Source of the DNA: ZAX-1 sp046533095
GTDB lineage: Bacteria; Bacillota; Clostridia; Lachnospirales; Lachnospiraceae
Length of the DNA stretch: 30,859 nt
Assembly (NCBI GenBank): GCA_046533095.1
Contig: JAJQRA010000005.1
Location: forward strand, 1 to 30,859
Reading direction: 5' to 3'
In this document: in pieces, positions 1 through 7,728 of the stretch
Layout of the letters: each line of letters opens with the position of its first letter
Numbering within the stretch: the first letter of the stretch is position 1
The notes under the pieces: model-generated
The model's database searches: none
What the model was told of the DNA's origin: nothing
The model's input: only the letters and a program-made list of their open reading frames with translations
Program-made: the position numbers and the translations under genes

Positions 1-1
1 A

Positions 2-133
2 TACAGCATACGCCACGCGCAAGAAGAGCCGGCGGAAAACGGAAAGCCGAAAGGATCGAACGAGTGGATGAAAAATTTTGACAAAGAGTGGGACGAAACA
101 TGTAGCAGACTGAAAACAAAGGAGAAAAAATGA
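2..133 (+). CDS. C-terminal end of an unidentified early-region protein (partial)
   Basis: An open frame enters from the left edge and ends at TGA 131-133, giving 43 residues. The segment is hydrophilic and charged, with a Lys-rich end (KTKEKK). It lies just upstream of a late-regulator gene, with the AAAGGAGA ribosome site of that gene inside its last codons, so the two are probably co-transcribed and translationally coupled. I do not recognise a family from this short stretch. Position suggests the end of the phage replication/early region. The fragment has no start in the window. Confidence 0.6.
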   Translation, partial: YSIRHAQEEPAENGKPKGSNEWMKNFDKEWDETCSRLKTKEKK

Positions 134-134
134 A

Positions 135-566
135 TTGGAAGATTTGAAAGACATAAAAAAATATCTCAAAAGAGCATACTATTTAGACCGGGAGATAAAT
201 AGCCGCCTCGTGGAGCTAGCCGAGATGAGGGCGATGTCTACCGCCCTTGGGTCGCTAGACTACGCGAAGGATCGGGTGCAGGAAAGCACAGGGAGCGACC
301 GCATGGGCGACACCATAGCGAAGATCGTGGACTACGAGCAAAAGATAAATGCAGAAATAGACAGGTTCGTCGATTTGAAGACGGAAATCCGGAGGCTGAT
401 ACAGTCAGTCGATAATGATGAGCACAGAATAATCTTGAGCGAGCGGTATCTAAATTTTAAGAGATGGGATCGGATAGCCGACGATATGGGCAGATCCTGC
501 CAGTGGGCTCATATCCTACACAAAAAGGCATTAGATGAAATAAATAAAAAATTATCATTTACTTGA
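135..566 (+). CDS. DUF1492-type late transcription regulator (ArpU/RinA-like)
   Basis: This 143-residue protein resembles DUF1492 phage proteins. They have an N-terminal coiled coil (about residues 1-90, starting EDLKDIKKYLKRAYYLD) followed by a sigma-region-4-like helix-turn-helix (about 95-140: ILSERYLNFKRWDRIADDMG). Related ArpU/RinA-type proteins sit just upstream of the small terminase gene and activate late transcription. The start is TTG at 135: AAAGGAGA lies about 9 bases upstream, and the overlapping ATG at 130 stops after five codons. The gene is followed within 20 bases by direct repeats and a TTGATG/TATAAT promoter, the expected target. Family assignment is by recognition of pattern; activation of that promoter is inferred. 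Confidence 0.8.
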   Translation: MEDLKDIKKYLKRAYYLDREINSRLVELAEMRAMSTALGSLDYAKDRVQESTGSDRMGDTIAKIVDYEQKINAEIDRFVDLKTEIRRLIQSVDNDEHRIILSERYLNFKRWDRIADDMGRSCQWAHILHKKALDEINKKLSFT

Positions 567-570
567 CTAA

Positions 571-587
571 AATTGATTGTAATTGAT
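571..587 (+). repeat. 10-bp-spaced direct repeat AATTGAT, candidate activator operator
   Basis: AATTGAT occurs at 571-577 and again at 581-587. The 10-base spacing puts both copies on the same face of the helix. The second copy overlaps the -35 element of the promoter at 583-612. This geometry suits a dimeric activator, and the obvious candidate is the DUF1492 protein just upstream. Binding is inferred. Confidence 0.5.
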
Positions 588-612
588 GTTCAACCTGTGA
601 TATGGTTATAAT
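583..612 (+). promoter_or_regulatory. Putative late promoter
   Basis: TTGATG (583-588), an 18-base spacer and a perfect TATAAT (607-612) form a sigma-70-type promoter. The -35 is weak and the spacer one base long, as expected for an activated promoter. Transcription would start near 619 and run into the packaging genes. The promoter lies in the only gap of the left end, directly after the presumed activator gene. Confidence 0.7.
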
Positions 613-650
613 AAGAATTTATGCAGAACATTAGTACGCGCCAAAATTAA

Positions 651-681
651 AACGCCGTGGAAATATTCACAGGCGTTTTTT
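651..681 (+). terminator. Terminator-like hairpin in the late leader
   Basis: AACGCC plus GTG (651-659) pairs with CAC (668-670) and GGCGTT (672-677) with one bulged A, followed by a run of T to 681. This has the form of an intrinsic terminator. It lies only about 30 bases downstream of the predicted late start site and ends two bases before the next gene. It either ends leftward-region transcription or attenuates the late transcript (see findings). Confidence 0.65.
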
Positions 682-682
682 C

Positions 683-1393
683 GTGCGCAAAAGAAAGCGT
701 GGGGAAATGGACGAAATCGGGGAGGCACTGGCCGCATTAAATGCATCGCTTGATGCCGAGGAAGAATCATCCTCCAAGGCCGAGAATGCAGAGCCGACGG
801 AAGACGAGATAAAGAAGAAGCCACGCACAAGGAGCACGAAAACAAATACAAAACAATTTTATCGCCGCTTCACATCCGAACGCGCCCTAGAAGAAACGCT
901 TGAGTGGGAATTTAAGGATGGCGAAGCCTACCACGTCATAAGCGGGGGAGATGTCGATAGTCTAACCTTTCTAAAGGCGGTCTTGCGACAACAGCGGGTA
1001 AAATACCTTGCGTTTTCCACATGGTGCATGGCACTGCAAGATATCGAGGAGATGGATCGCTACATGGAGCTTGGCAGGATCGAGCACCTAGACAGCTATG
1101 TCGGCGAAATATTCAAAGGAAGCTATAAAAACGAGTGAAATCAGCTGATAGACCTGCATAGACGGCGTGGTGGGCGAGCGGCATTGTTCCGTAACCACTC
1201 AAAAGTATATTGCGGATTTGGCGAGGATTTCGACTTCGTGATAGAATCAAGCGCAAATATTAATACAAATCCACGGACAGAGCAGACGGTAATAACGCTC
1301 GATACGGGATTAGCTAAATTTTACAAAGATTTTTACGATGGTATTATTAGTTTTGAACGGAATTTCGACGACTGGAAGCCATACGCACTATAG
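683..1393 (+). pseudogene. PLD-like phage protein interrupted by an in-frame TGA
   Basis: Two fragments lie in the same reading frame. Codons 683-1135 encode an acidic/basic linker and a domain beginning YHVISGGDVDSLTFL. TGA at 1136-1138 interrupts it, and the same frame then runs open to TAG at 1391-1393, giving about 236 codons. The downstream half carries NHSKVYCGFG and SSANINTNPRTE, resembling the H-x-K...G/S-S-x-N half of a phospholipase D (HKD) active site; only one such motif is seen. The junction reads SYKNE-stop-NQLIDLHRR, so a single TGG-to-TGA change would explain it. The start is uncertain: GTG 683 has only AGGCG in the terminator arm upstream, and ATG 707 has GGGG too close. Role unknown. 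It could be a real pseudogene, a read-through gene or a sequencing error. Confidence 0.65.
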
Positions 1394-1416
1394 CGCAAAG
1401 GGGGGGAGGGATAGAA

Positions 1417-1974
1417 ATGGCAAGCAAAAATATAACTAAAAATAAAGTTCCTGAACCTTGGGAACGGCAAGAAGAAGAGGGAGCCCGCGCTTTCCAGGCT
1501 TTCGTGGCATACCGCGACATGGGCGCAAGCCGCAACCTCAAAAAAGTAGCAGAAAAGTGCAATAAAACTATATATATCATAAATCGTTGGAGTTCTGAAC
1601 ACAAATGGGGCAGACGATCCTTGGCATGGGATGATGAACAGGATCGTCTTGCGAGAGCCGCCCTTGCCAAAGGGAGAACGGCAATGCTGAAAAACCATGC
1701 AGATATTGCCACTGCCATGCTTGTAAAGGCATTAAAGGGACTTAAGGGGCTACCCGAAAAAGACTTAAATGCCCGGGACATAACGTCGATGGTCGATATC
1801 GCGTCAAAACTCGAACGGCTAAGCAGAGGGGAAGCTACAGAGCGGGTAGAAAACAAAACGGAGATTTCGGGCGAATTAAAGCAAAATTTCAAAGCAAGCA
1901 TAAATCTTTTGAAATTATCAGACGAAGAGGTGATGAATTTAAATGAAATCACTGAACGAATTTCTGAAGATTAA
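1417..1974 (+). CDS. terS: Terminase small subunit (TerS)
   Basis: This 185-residue protein lies directly upstream of, and overlaps by 32 bases, the large terminase gene, the usual place for the DNA-recognition subunit. Residues about 20-70 contain a helix-turn-helix-like segment with a tryptophan-rich stretch (IINRWSSEHKWGRR). A long helical middle follows, then an acidic tail (EITERISED) suited to oligomerisation and contact with TerL. TerS binds the packaging site and regulates TerL ATPase activity. The ATG at 1417 has a purine-rich GGGGGGAGGG six bases upstream. Sequence families of TerS diverge strongly, so the call rests on position, size and the helix-turn-helix. Confidence 0.8.
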   Translation: MASKNITKNKVPEPWERQEEEGARAFQAFVAYRDMGASRNLKKVAEKCNKTIYIINRWSSEHKWGRRSLAWDDEQDRLARAALAKGRTAMLKNHADIATAMLVKALKGLKGLPEKDLNARDITSMVDIASKLERLSRGEATERVENKTEISGELKQNFKASINLLKLSDEEVMNLNEITERISED

Positions 1975-3457
1975 CAACATCTCGCTCGAACAATTCAAAA
2001 AGGAAATCCAAAGGGAGGCAGCCGAGCGCAGCCTTCCTAAATTTATCGAGCAGGCATGGCAGACGATTGAGCCGGGGACGCAGTACATCGACAATTGGCA
2101 CATACACTTAATCGGCGAGTACATGCAGGCGGTTAATCTCGGACAAACAAGGCGGTTGATTATTAACATCCCGCCACGGCATATGAAATCAATCGAGGCG
2201 ACCATATGCTACCCCGCATGGACGTGGACAAAAGACCCGGGAAAACGGTTCATCAAAGTAAGCTACAGCGACAACTTAAGCCGCAAGCACAATATCCTGA
2301 CCCGCGATATCATCCGCAGCCCATGGTTTTGCGACAACTGGGGGGACACAGTCACGTTAAAAGATGACGTAAACCGGCAAAATGAATTTAAAAACTCCAA
2401 GCTAGGATTTATGTACTCAACAAGCGTCGGAGGGGCACTGACTGGGGAGGGCGGCGATGTTATCATCATTGACGACCCGCAAAACCCTTTGATGGCAAAT
2501 AGCGAAGCGGAGCGGGAAGCAAGCATTAATTTCTTTAAAAACACACTCCAGACGCGGCTGAATGACCCGAAAAAAGGCGCGATCATTATCATTATGCAAC
2601 GACTACACGAAAACGATATGACTGGCTATATCCTGTCTGAAAACATCGGATACGAGCACTTGTGCCTGCCTGCAATCGCGCCAGAACGCACCATAATAAC
2701 CTTCCCCATAAGCAAAAAGGAAATCGTCCGGGAAGAGGGAGATTTGCTCAATGCGGGACGATTTGACAAGCAGGTGCTTGACGATTTAAAAAAATCAATG
2801 GGAAGCCTTCAATTTTCGGGGCAATTTCAGCAGACACCCGCACCCGCAGAGGGTATCATTTTCAAACGCGAGTGGATGACCAATTTTTACACGCTTGCAC
2901 CAAAGACCATGGATATCCAAAGCTGGGATATGGCTTTTACCAAAAGCGAGGGCAGCGCAAAAGTAGCCGGCTTTGTCATGGGCAAAGCGGAGGCAGACAT
3001 TTATATCAAAGACCTCACAAACGATAAAATGGATTTTACAGAAAGCGTTGTGGCCGTCCGGACACTTTCCGGAAAGCATCCGAAGGCAAGAGCGAAGGTT
3101 GTCGAGAATAAGGCAAATGGCCCCGCCATCGTAAACACACTGAAAAAAGAAATCCCTGGGATGGTGGAATTTAACCCGAAAGGATCAAAGGAAGAGCGGG
3201 CGATGAGCGTCACGCCGTACTTTGAGGCGGGAAACATTTGGTTTCCAGATCCGAAAACAAACCCATGGGTCGAGGATTTGATTCGCGACCTGCTGATTTT
3301 CCCGAAGGGGACATATAAGGATACGGTGGACGCACTGGTGCAAGGCATCCTGTACCTCATGGATAAGCATTATGTACCATTATCGGATATCGGCAGCGGC
3401 CTAGGAAAGAAAAGCTACTGGAAAGAGCAGGAGGCGAAAAGTTGGCGAGCAAATTAG
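1943..3457 (+). CDS. terL: Terminase large subunit (TerL)
   Basis: This 504-residue protein is the packaging motor: an ATPase that translocates DNA into the prohead plus an RNase H-fold nuclease that cuts the concatemer. The ATPase has a classic phage Walker A-like PPRHMKS (residues 77-83) and Walker B DVIIIDD (172-178). The nuclease begins at SWDMAF (Asp329) and continues through VVENKANG to DALVQGILYL. Length is normal for the family. Translation starts at ATG 1943 inside the terS end with GAGGTG upstream, so coupling is likely. It overlaps the portal gene by 16 bases. All key motifs look intact. Confidence 0.95.
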   Translation: MKSLNEFLKINNISLEQFKKEIQREAAERSLPKFIEQAWQTIEPGTQYIDNWHIHLIGEYMQAVNLGQTRRLIINIPPRHMKSIEATICYPAWTWTKDPGKRFIKVSYSDNLSRKHNILTRDIIRSPWFCDNWGDTVTLKDDVNRQNEFKNSKLGFMYSTSVGGALTGEGGDVIIIDDPQNPLMANSEAEREASINFFKNTLQTRLNDPKKGAIIIIMQRLHENDMTGYILSENIGYEHLCLPAIAPERTIITFPISKKEIVREEGDLLNAGRFDKQVLDDLKKSMGSLQFSGQFQQTPAPAEGIIFKREWMTNFYTLAPKTMDIQSWDMAFTKSEGSAKVAGFVMGKAEADIYIKDLTNDKMDFTESVVAVRTLSGKHPKARAKVVENKANGPAIVNTLKKEIPGMVEFNPKGSKEERAMSVTPYFEAGNIWFPDPKTNPWVEDLIRDLLIFPKGTYKDTVDALVQGILYLMDKHYVPLSDIGSGLGKKSYWKEQEAKSWRAN

Positions 3458-4755
3458 GAGAGATTGGATGCATCGGACAATTCCGGTGGGGAAACGGTGC
3501 GATGAACGAGGAATTCCTGCCAGAGCTTAGAGGCAGGAGAGGCGTAGAAGTCTACAAAGAGATGGGGGACAACGATAGTATTATTGGCGCCGTATTATTC
3601 GCCGTCGAGATGCTGATGCGCCAAGCCGAGTGGACAGTGCGGGCAGCAGGGAGCACGGAAGCAGACAAGCGAGCGGAGGAATTCATATACTCCTGCATGG
3701 GCGATATGCAGGAGACATGGACGGACTTCATGTCGGAAGCACTTTCGTTTCTCACATTTGGGTGGAGCTACCATGAGATCGTGTATAAAAGGCGCAACGG
3801 AAACACAAAGACACAAAAAAGCAAATACGATGATGGGTTGATTGGATGGGAGAAATTCCCGATACGCTCACAAGATACCCTATGGGAGTGGAAATATGAC
3901 GAGAAGGACGAACTACTCGGGATGATCCAGTGCGCCCCACCACTCTACGCGCCAGTGCTTATCCCCATCGGCAAAGCCCTTCACTTCAAGACAAAAAGCC
4001 GAAAAGGAAATCCGGAAGGGAAAAGCGCATTAAGAAACTGCTACCGCGACTGGTATTTTAAGCGGAGGATACAGGAGATTGAAGGGATTGGCATCGAACG
4101 CGACCTTGCGGGGTTGCCGGTCTTAAAGATGCCGGAAGGAGCGGACACATTTGGCGGATCGTATGAAGATGAAATGGAAAAGGCGACCCGGCTTGTAAGC
4201 AGCGTGCGCCGTGATGAGCGCGAAGGTATCGTACTGCCGAACGGATGGGATTTCACCCTCATGTCAACCGGTGGACGCAGACAATTCGATACGAACGCTA
4301 TAATCGAGCGATACGATAACCGCATAGCGATGGTGCTGCTTGCGGACTTTATGCTACTCGGACACGAGAAAAACGGAAGCTATGCACTCTCAAGCGACAA
4401 GACAAACCTTTTCGGGGTTGCACTTGGCGCATACCTCGACATGATATGCGAGGTATTCAACAAGCAGGCGATTGTACGCTTGATTGATATCAACGGCGAC
4501 ACATTTAAAGGCATCACCGACTACCCGGAGCTAGTACATGGGGACATCGAAACGCAAGACCTTGGCAAGCTTGGATCGTTCATCAAGGACATGGTCGGCA
4601 TCGGTGCAATTACGCCGGACGAAAACCTAGAGGACTACTTGCGCATGAGCGCGGACTTGCCGGAGCGGGATTTTGAAGCGAGCTACATGGGCGCAAAGGA
4701 AAAGAAGCCCGCATATGAGCCGAAGCCTTCCGTGGGCGATGAAGAAGACGACTAG
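3442..4755 (+). CDS. Portal protein (DUF935/Mu gp29-like)
   Basis: This 437-residue protein follows TerL and precedes the MuF protein, the canonical portal position. Its start (GDNDSIIGAVLFAVEMLM, then AEWTVRAAG), the segment SFLTFGWSYHEIVYKRR and the long helical middle (DWYFKRRIQEIEGIGIERD) match DUF935-type portals such as Mu gp29. Portals form a dodecameric ring at one capsid vertex. They are the DNA channel, the terminase docking site and the start point for head assembly. The start is TTG 3442 with AGGAGGCG six bases upstream, inside the terL end. The C-terminus is acidic (VGDEEDD). Confidence 0.87.
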   Translation: MASKLGEIGCIGQFRWGNGAMNEEFLPELRGRRGVEVYKEMGDNDSIIGAVLFAVEMLMRQAEWTVRAAGSTEADKRAEEFIYSCMGDMQETWTDFMSEALSFLTFGWSYHEIVYKRRNGNTKTQKSKYDDGLIGWEKFPIRSQDTLWEWKYDEKDELLGMIQCAPPLYAPVLIPIGKALHFKTKSRKGNPEGKSALRNCYRDWYFKRRIQEIEGIGIERDLAGLPVLKMPEGADTFGGSYEDEMEKATRLVSSVRRDEREGIVLPNGWDFTLMSTGGRRQFDTNAIIERYDNRIAMVLLADFMLLGHEKNGSYALSSDKTNLFGVALGAYLDMICEVFNKQAIVRLIDINGDTFKGITDYPELVHGDIETQDLGKLGSFIKDMVGIGAITPDENLEDYLRMSADLPERDFEASYMGAKEKKPAYEPKPSVGDEEDD

Positions 4756-4828
4756 ACGGATAAAAAATCGTAATCTTGCAACATTTGGTATAGTAGTGAA
4801 GAACATACGTATGGAATGGAGGGAATCA

Positions 4829-6412
4829 ATGCCGTTTAAGATAAAAAAATCCAGCACGATTCGCCATATAAAACCATACGGAAACGCGCTATACAAGCCA
4901 TGTACATGCACTTATTGCGGGACTGTGAAAGGAAAGAACGCGGGTTCAGTTCGCAAAATTATGGTTTCACGAACAAGTGAAAAAATACAAAAAACGGCAA
5001 GACAAAGGAATGCCCTTGGCAAACTTCGCTCCTATCTTGACGCGGAAGAGCCAAAAACGGTGGAGTTTTTAACGCGATTTTGGGGCAGGCAAAGAAACGC
5101 TATCACGTACCAAGAGCTTAGGGAGGCGTTTATAGACGGCGGCATGACCGAATCGCAGCTTGAGGAATGGCAGCTTGATTATGCGGATTTTGTAAGGGAC
5201 AGGCTAGCCCCACAGTGGGAGTCGGCGATGCGCGTAGCGGCGCAGGAATACACAAGCCAATATCCATATTTCCTCTACGACCCACAGGTGGGCGCATCGG
5301 GCATCTATGCAAGGACACACGGCGCGGAGCTTGCCACAAATCTTGCGCAGAGCCAAATTGAGGCACTAAGGGCGATGGTCACGCAGGCGATGGGATACAA
5401 CGCCATGACCACTGACGATCTTGCACGGATGATGCGGGCGTGTATCGGGCTTACAAAACCGCAAGCGATCGCAAATTTAAACTACTACAATGGAATAAAA
5501 AACTCGCTAACCGAAAACCATCCAAAGATGAAGCCTGAAAGCGTAGAAAAGAAGGCAAGGGAGGCAGCGGCGAAATATGCAGCAAGGCAGCACCGCTACC
5601 GCGCGCAGAACATCGCACGGACAGAGCTTGCCAACGCGTATAACCAAGGCGCATATGGAGCGACAATGCAGGCGCAGGCAGACGGATATATCGGCGAGTG
5701 CAGGAAAGTATGGCTGACGGCAGACGATGAACGGACCTGTGAAATTTGTGGAGCCATTGACGGTGAAAGCGTAGCCATGGACGCGCCGTTTAGCATCGGC
5801 GTGATGCTTCCGGTTGCGCATCCGTCATGTAGGTGCGCGGTGGCCTATGAGGAAGTCACGGAGCCAGTTACACTTGTACCACCTCAAGAAGAATCTGAAG
5901 TTCCTGAGAGCGATCGATCTATAGATAGGACAACTGCAGAAGATAGATTGACAGCAATGAGAAATCGGGGTACAATAAGTAATATAGGTATTACAGGCGC
6001 AAGCGGTGCAATACCGCGAAGCGATTCGCAAAGAATGACCGCCCATGCAGAACTCTACTATGAGGAAATCCGTAGAAGAAAATCTGACATTGAAGCTATT
6101 GCTAAAAATACGGGCTATAGTAAAAATTCGATAGCCTTAATTAAAAATCATATTTTTATCAAAAAACATGATTTAGATAAAGAAATCCCGTCAAGATTTG
6201 ACCCGGATTACGACATGGCAGTTTCATGGCAACATTTAATTGACGGAAAGAATATAAGGGAGATGGACTTAGTCCTCCTAGGGCATGAACTCGCAGAATG
6301 TAAATATATGAAAGATGGAATGAATTACTTTGAAGCGCACAAACTAGCAGAAAAAGAATTTAATTATTCTAAATATGTCAGAGAGCTTAACTTAGCGGAA
6401 GGGATACGATGA
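4829..6412 (+). CDS. MuF head protein with C-terminal polymorphic toxin-like domain
   Basis: A 527-residue two-part protein. Residues about 1-345 are an SPP1 gp7/Mu gpF-type minor head protein. It has a helical core, RAQNIARTELANAYNQGAYG, then Cys304-x2-Cys307 and His331-P-x-C334-R-C336, which may bind metal. Such proteins bind the portal and can enter the cell with the DNA. From about residue 350 (base 5880) the DNA becomes AT-rich and a separate domain follows. It contains IAKNTGYSK, a DPDYDMAVSWQHLIDG segment and HELAE (H486, E487, E490), with His504. This matches the layout of phage MuF polymorphic toxins. The candidate immunity gene starts within the stop codon overlap (ATGA). ATG 4829 is chosen for GGAGGG upstream; the frame is also open further upstream. 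The toxin activity is unknown; effector role is inferred. Confidence 0.82.
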   Translation: MPFKIKKSSTIRHIKPYGNALYKPCTCTYCGTVKGKNAGSVRKIMVSRTSEKIQKTARQRNALGKLRSYLDAEEPKTVEFLTRFWGRQRNAITYQELREAFIDGGMTESQLEEWQLDYADFVRDRLAPQWESAMRVAAQEYTSQYPYFLYDPQVGASGIYARTHGAELATNLAQSQIEALRAMVTQAMGYNAMTTDDLARMMRACIGLTKPQAIANLNYYNGIKNSLTENHPKMKPESVEKKAREAAAKYAARQHRYRAQNIARTELANAYNQGAYGATMQAQADGYIGECRKVWLTADDERTCEICGAIDGESVAMDAPFSIGVMLPVAHPSCRCAVAYEEVTEPVTLVPPQEESEVPESDRSIDRTTAEDRLTAMRNRGTISNIGITGASGAIPRSDSQRMTAHAELYYEEIRRRKSDIEAIAKNTGYSKNSIALIKNHIFIKKHDLDKEIPSRFDPDYDMAVSWQHLIDGKNIREMDLVLLGHELAECKYMKDGMNYFEAHKLAEKEFNYSKYVRELNLAEGIR

Positions 6413-6645
6413 ACAGACTAAAACTTAAAGAAGCAAATGAAAACTATGTTATATACTTTTATCAGCCAGATGGCGAAGGAGCATACGGAGAAATACTTGT
6501 GAATATAGGCGATCATGAAGCAAAAATATTGACAAAGCCAGATAGTGACCAATTTGGCACATATGCCTTTAAGGCAACAAGGGCTATAATTAAGTGCATA
6601 GATGAAAAAAATTTTCCACCTAGCTTTATTCAGGCATGGTATTAA
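6409..6645 (+). CDS. Candidate immunity protein of the MuF toxin
   Basis: This 78-residue, AT-rich gene overlaps the end of the MuF gene by four bases (ATGA), which ties its translation to that of the toxin-like domain. The protein has the pattern YFYQPDGEGAYGEI near residues 15-28, FGTYAFKATRAI in the middle and a C-terminal FIQAWY. I recall small proteins of this build beside the same kind of C-terminal domain in other Bacillota. A short acidic protein immediately 3-prime of a polymorphic toxin is the standard immunity arrangement. No other function is suggested by the sequence. The pairing is inferred from position and composition. Confidence 0.65.
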   Translation: MNRLKLKEANENYVIYFYQPDGEGAYGEILVNIGDHEAKILTKPDSDQFGTYAFKATRAIIKCIDEKNFPPSFIQAWY

Positions 6646-6724
6646 AAAAGACAACTTAAAGCGACAAAAAGAACTTGTTATTTTATGGGCTGTACGGAAA
6701 ACGGAAACAAAAAGGAGAGCCAAG

Positions 6725-7174
6725 ATGACCATACAGGAAACTGCCGATAGGCTCAACAAAGAGTTTACGGAATTGGAAGACGAACGCGAAGCCGTTGCCC
6801 ATGAAGTTGCCGACCTGATAATTGAGTGGGACGTTGAACTAGAACCGATCAAGGCAGTCATGAAAAGGCATGGGATACCATACGGAAACAAAAACTTTGA
6901 AGGAAAAACATCACGTGGGATAGTAATTGGCAGGCATAGCAACAATTGTGCCGTATATATTTTGGACGGATCGTTTGTAAGGGCTGTAAATACTACAGAT
7001 GAAAGATATGTCGATGAAGAACGAAAAAACCTTAAAATGTTCGCATCAAATCATAACTTGGAAGATATAAAGGCCGGATTTGACTATGTTCGAAATTTAA
7101 AGTCGATGATTGCCCAAGATTTTGTTGACAGAAGTAATGAAATTGCGCGTTTCCTGAAGGAAAATCGGAAATGA
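6725..7174 (+). CDS. Unknown accessory protein in the AT-rich island
   Basis: A 149-residue hydrophilic protein. The N-terminal half is helical and probably a coiled coil (TADRLNKEFTELEDEREAV). The middle is more beta-like (GIVIGRHSNNCAVYILDG), and the end is helical and charged. The start is ATG 6725 with AAAAGGAGAG about seven bases upstream; the frame stays open further upstream but without a ribosome site and overlapping the previous gene. It sits between the candidate immunity gene and a terminator, in DNA of the same low GC. It may therefore belong to the same cargo (a second protective protein or an unrelated moron). I do not recognise the family. Confidence 0.7.
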   Translation: MTIQETADRLNKEFTELEDEREAVAHEVADLIIEWDVELEPIKAVMKRHGIPYGNKNFEGKTSRGIVIGRHSNNCAVYILDGSFVRAVNTTDERYVDEERKNLKMFASNHNLEDIKAGFDYVRNLKSMIAQDFVDRSNEIARFLKENRK

Positions 7175-7230
7175 AGAGAAATAAATACTGCCGCTTACAG
7201 AACTTAAATAAAAATCGAATCAAACATAGT

Positions 7231-7255
7231 ACCGTCCTTTGTGGGGCGGTTTTTT
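7231..7255 (+). terminator. Intrinsic terminator closing the MuF cargo island
   Basis: ACCGTCC (7231-7237) pairs with GGGCGGT (7244-7250) around a six-base loop, with one G-T pair, and is followed by TTTTTT to 7255. It lies just after the AT-rich genes and before the protease gene. It would reduce read-through from the packaging operon into the head genes, or mark the end of imported DNA. Confidence 0.75.
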
Positions 7256-7279
7256 GTTGCCCGGATGGAGGTGGAGACA

Positions 7280-7726
7280 TTGAGTGGAGCAAGAACATTT
7301 AAACAGAAAAAACAAAAACGAAGCGAAAGCCACAACCTCGAGGTGATGAAATCGGACGATGACAAACGGCTTGTTTTCGGGTGGGCATCCATTGCCGTAC
7401 GCGTGGATGGGGAAGCCATAGAGGATTTACAGGGTGACATAATCGACATAGACGACTTGGAATCCGCTGCCTACGAGTACACAGCTAATTTCGGGATAGC
7501 AGGCGAGATGCACGAAAGGGGCGGCGTTGGTCGGCTTGTAGAAAGCCTTGTGTTTAGCAAAACAAAAGCTGCCGCCCTCGGAATACCGCCCGACATTCTG
7601 CCCGAAGGTTGGTGGGTCGGATTCCGGATCGATGACCCGGATGTATGGGAAAAAGTTAAAAAAGGCGAGTATAGTATGTTCAGCATCGAGGGCACTGGGG
7701 TACGTATACCGATAGAAGAGGGGTAA
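7280..7726 (+). CDS. XkdF-like prohead serine protease (Peptidase S78_2 type)
   Basis: About 148 residues. The sequence has the XkdF pattern: LVFGWASIAV, DLQGDIIDIDDLESAAYEY, a central AGEMHERGG with the likely catalytic His, then PEGWWVGFRIDDPDVWEKVKKGEYSMFSIEG, where the Ser of MFSIEG is the likely nucleophile. Prohead proteases of this type cleave scaffold and head proteins during maturation. TTG 7280 is favoured because GGAGGTGGA lies directly upstream; ATG 7265 is an alternative. In related phages the linker VDQGAN...AHI often follows the protease closely; here it begins the scaffold gene 2.3 kb downstream, after a fibre gene. Confidence 0.8.
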   Translation: MSGARTFKQKKQKRSESHNLEVMKSDDDKRLVFGWASIAVRVDGEAIEDLQGDIIDIDDLESAAYEYTANFGIAGEMHERGGVGRLVESLVFSKTKAAALGIPPDILPEGWWVGFRIDDPDVWEKVKKGEYSMFSIEGTGVRIPIEEG

Positions 7727-7728
7727 AA

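Noticed and set aside
606..851. Minus-strand frame over the late promoter
   Set aside because: No ribosome site, and it covers the promoter, the terminator hairpin and the start of a plus-strand gene.
1136..1138. TGA recoded as Trp genome-wide, or as selenocysteine
   Set aside because: Many other genes here (regulator 135-566, small protein 6725-7174, XkdN) end with TGA. No convincing SECIS-like hairpin follows. A single-gene lesion or local read-through is simpler.
4673..4828. Upstream extension of the MuF protein to TTG 4673
   Set aside because: It overlaps the portal end, has no ribosome site, and reads as basic low-quality sequence. ATG 4829 has GGAGGG.
6269..6345. Zinc metalloprotease (HExxH) in the MuF toxin domain
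   Set aside because: The motif is HELAE, not HExxH; the next His is 18 residues away. A metal site is possible but a zincin is not supported.
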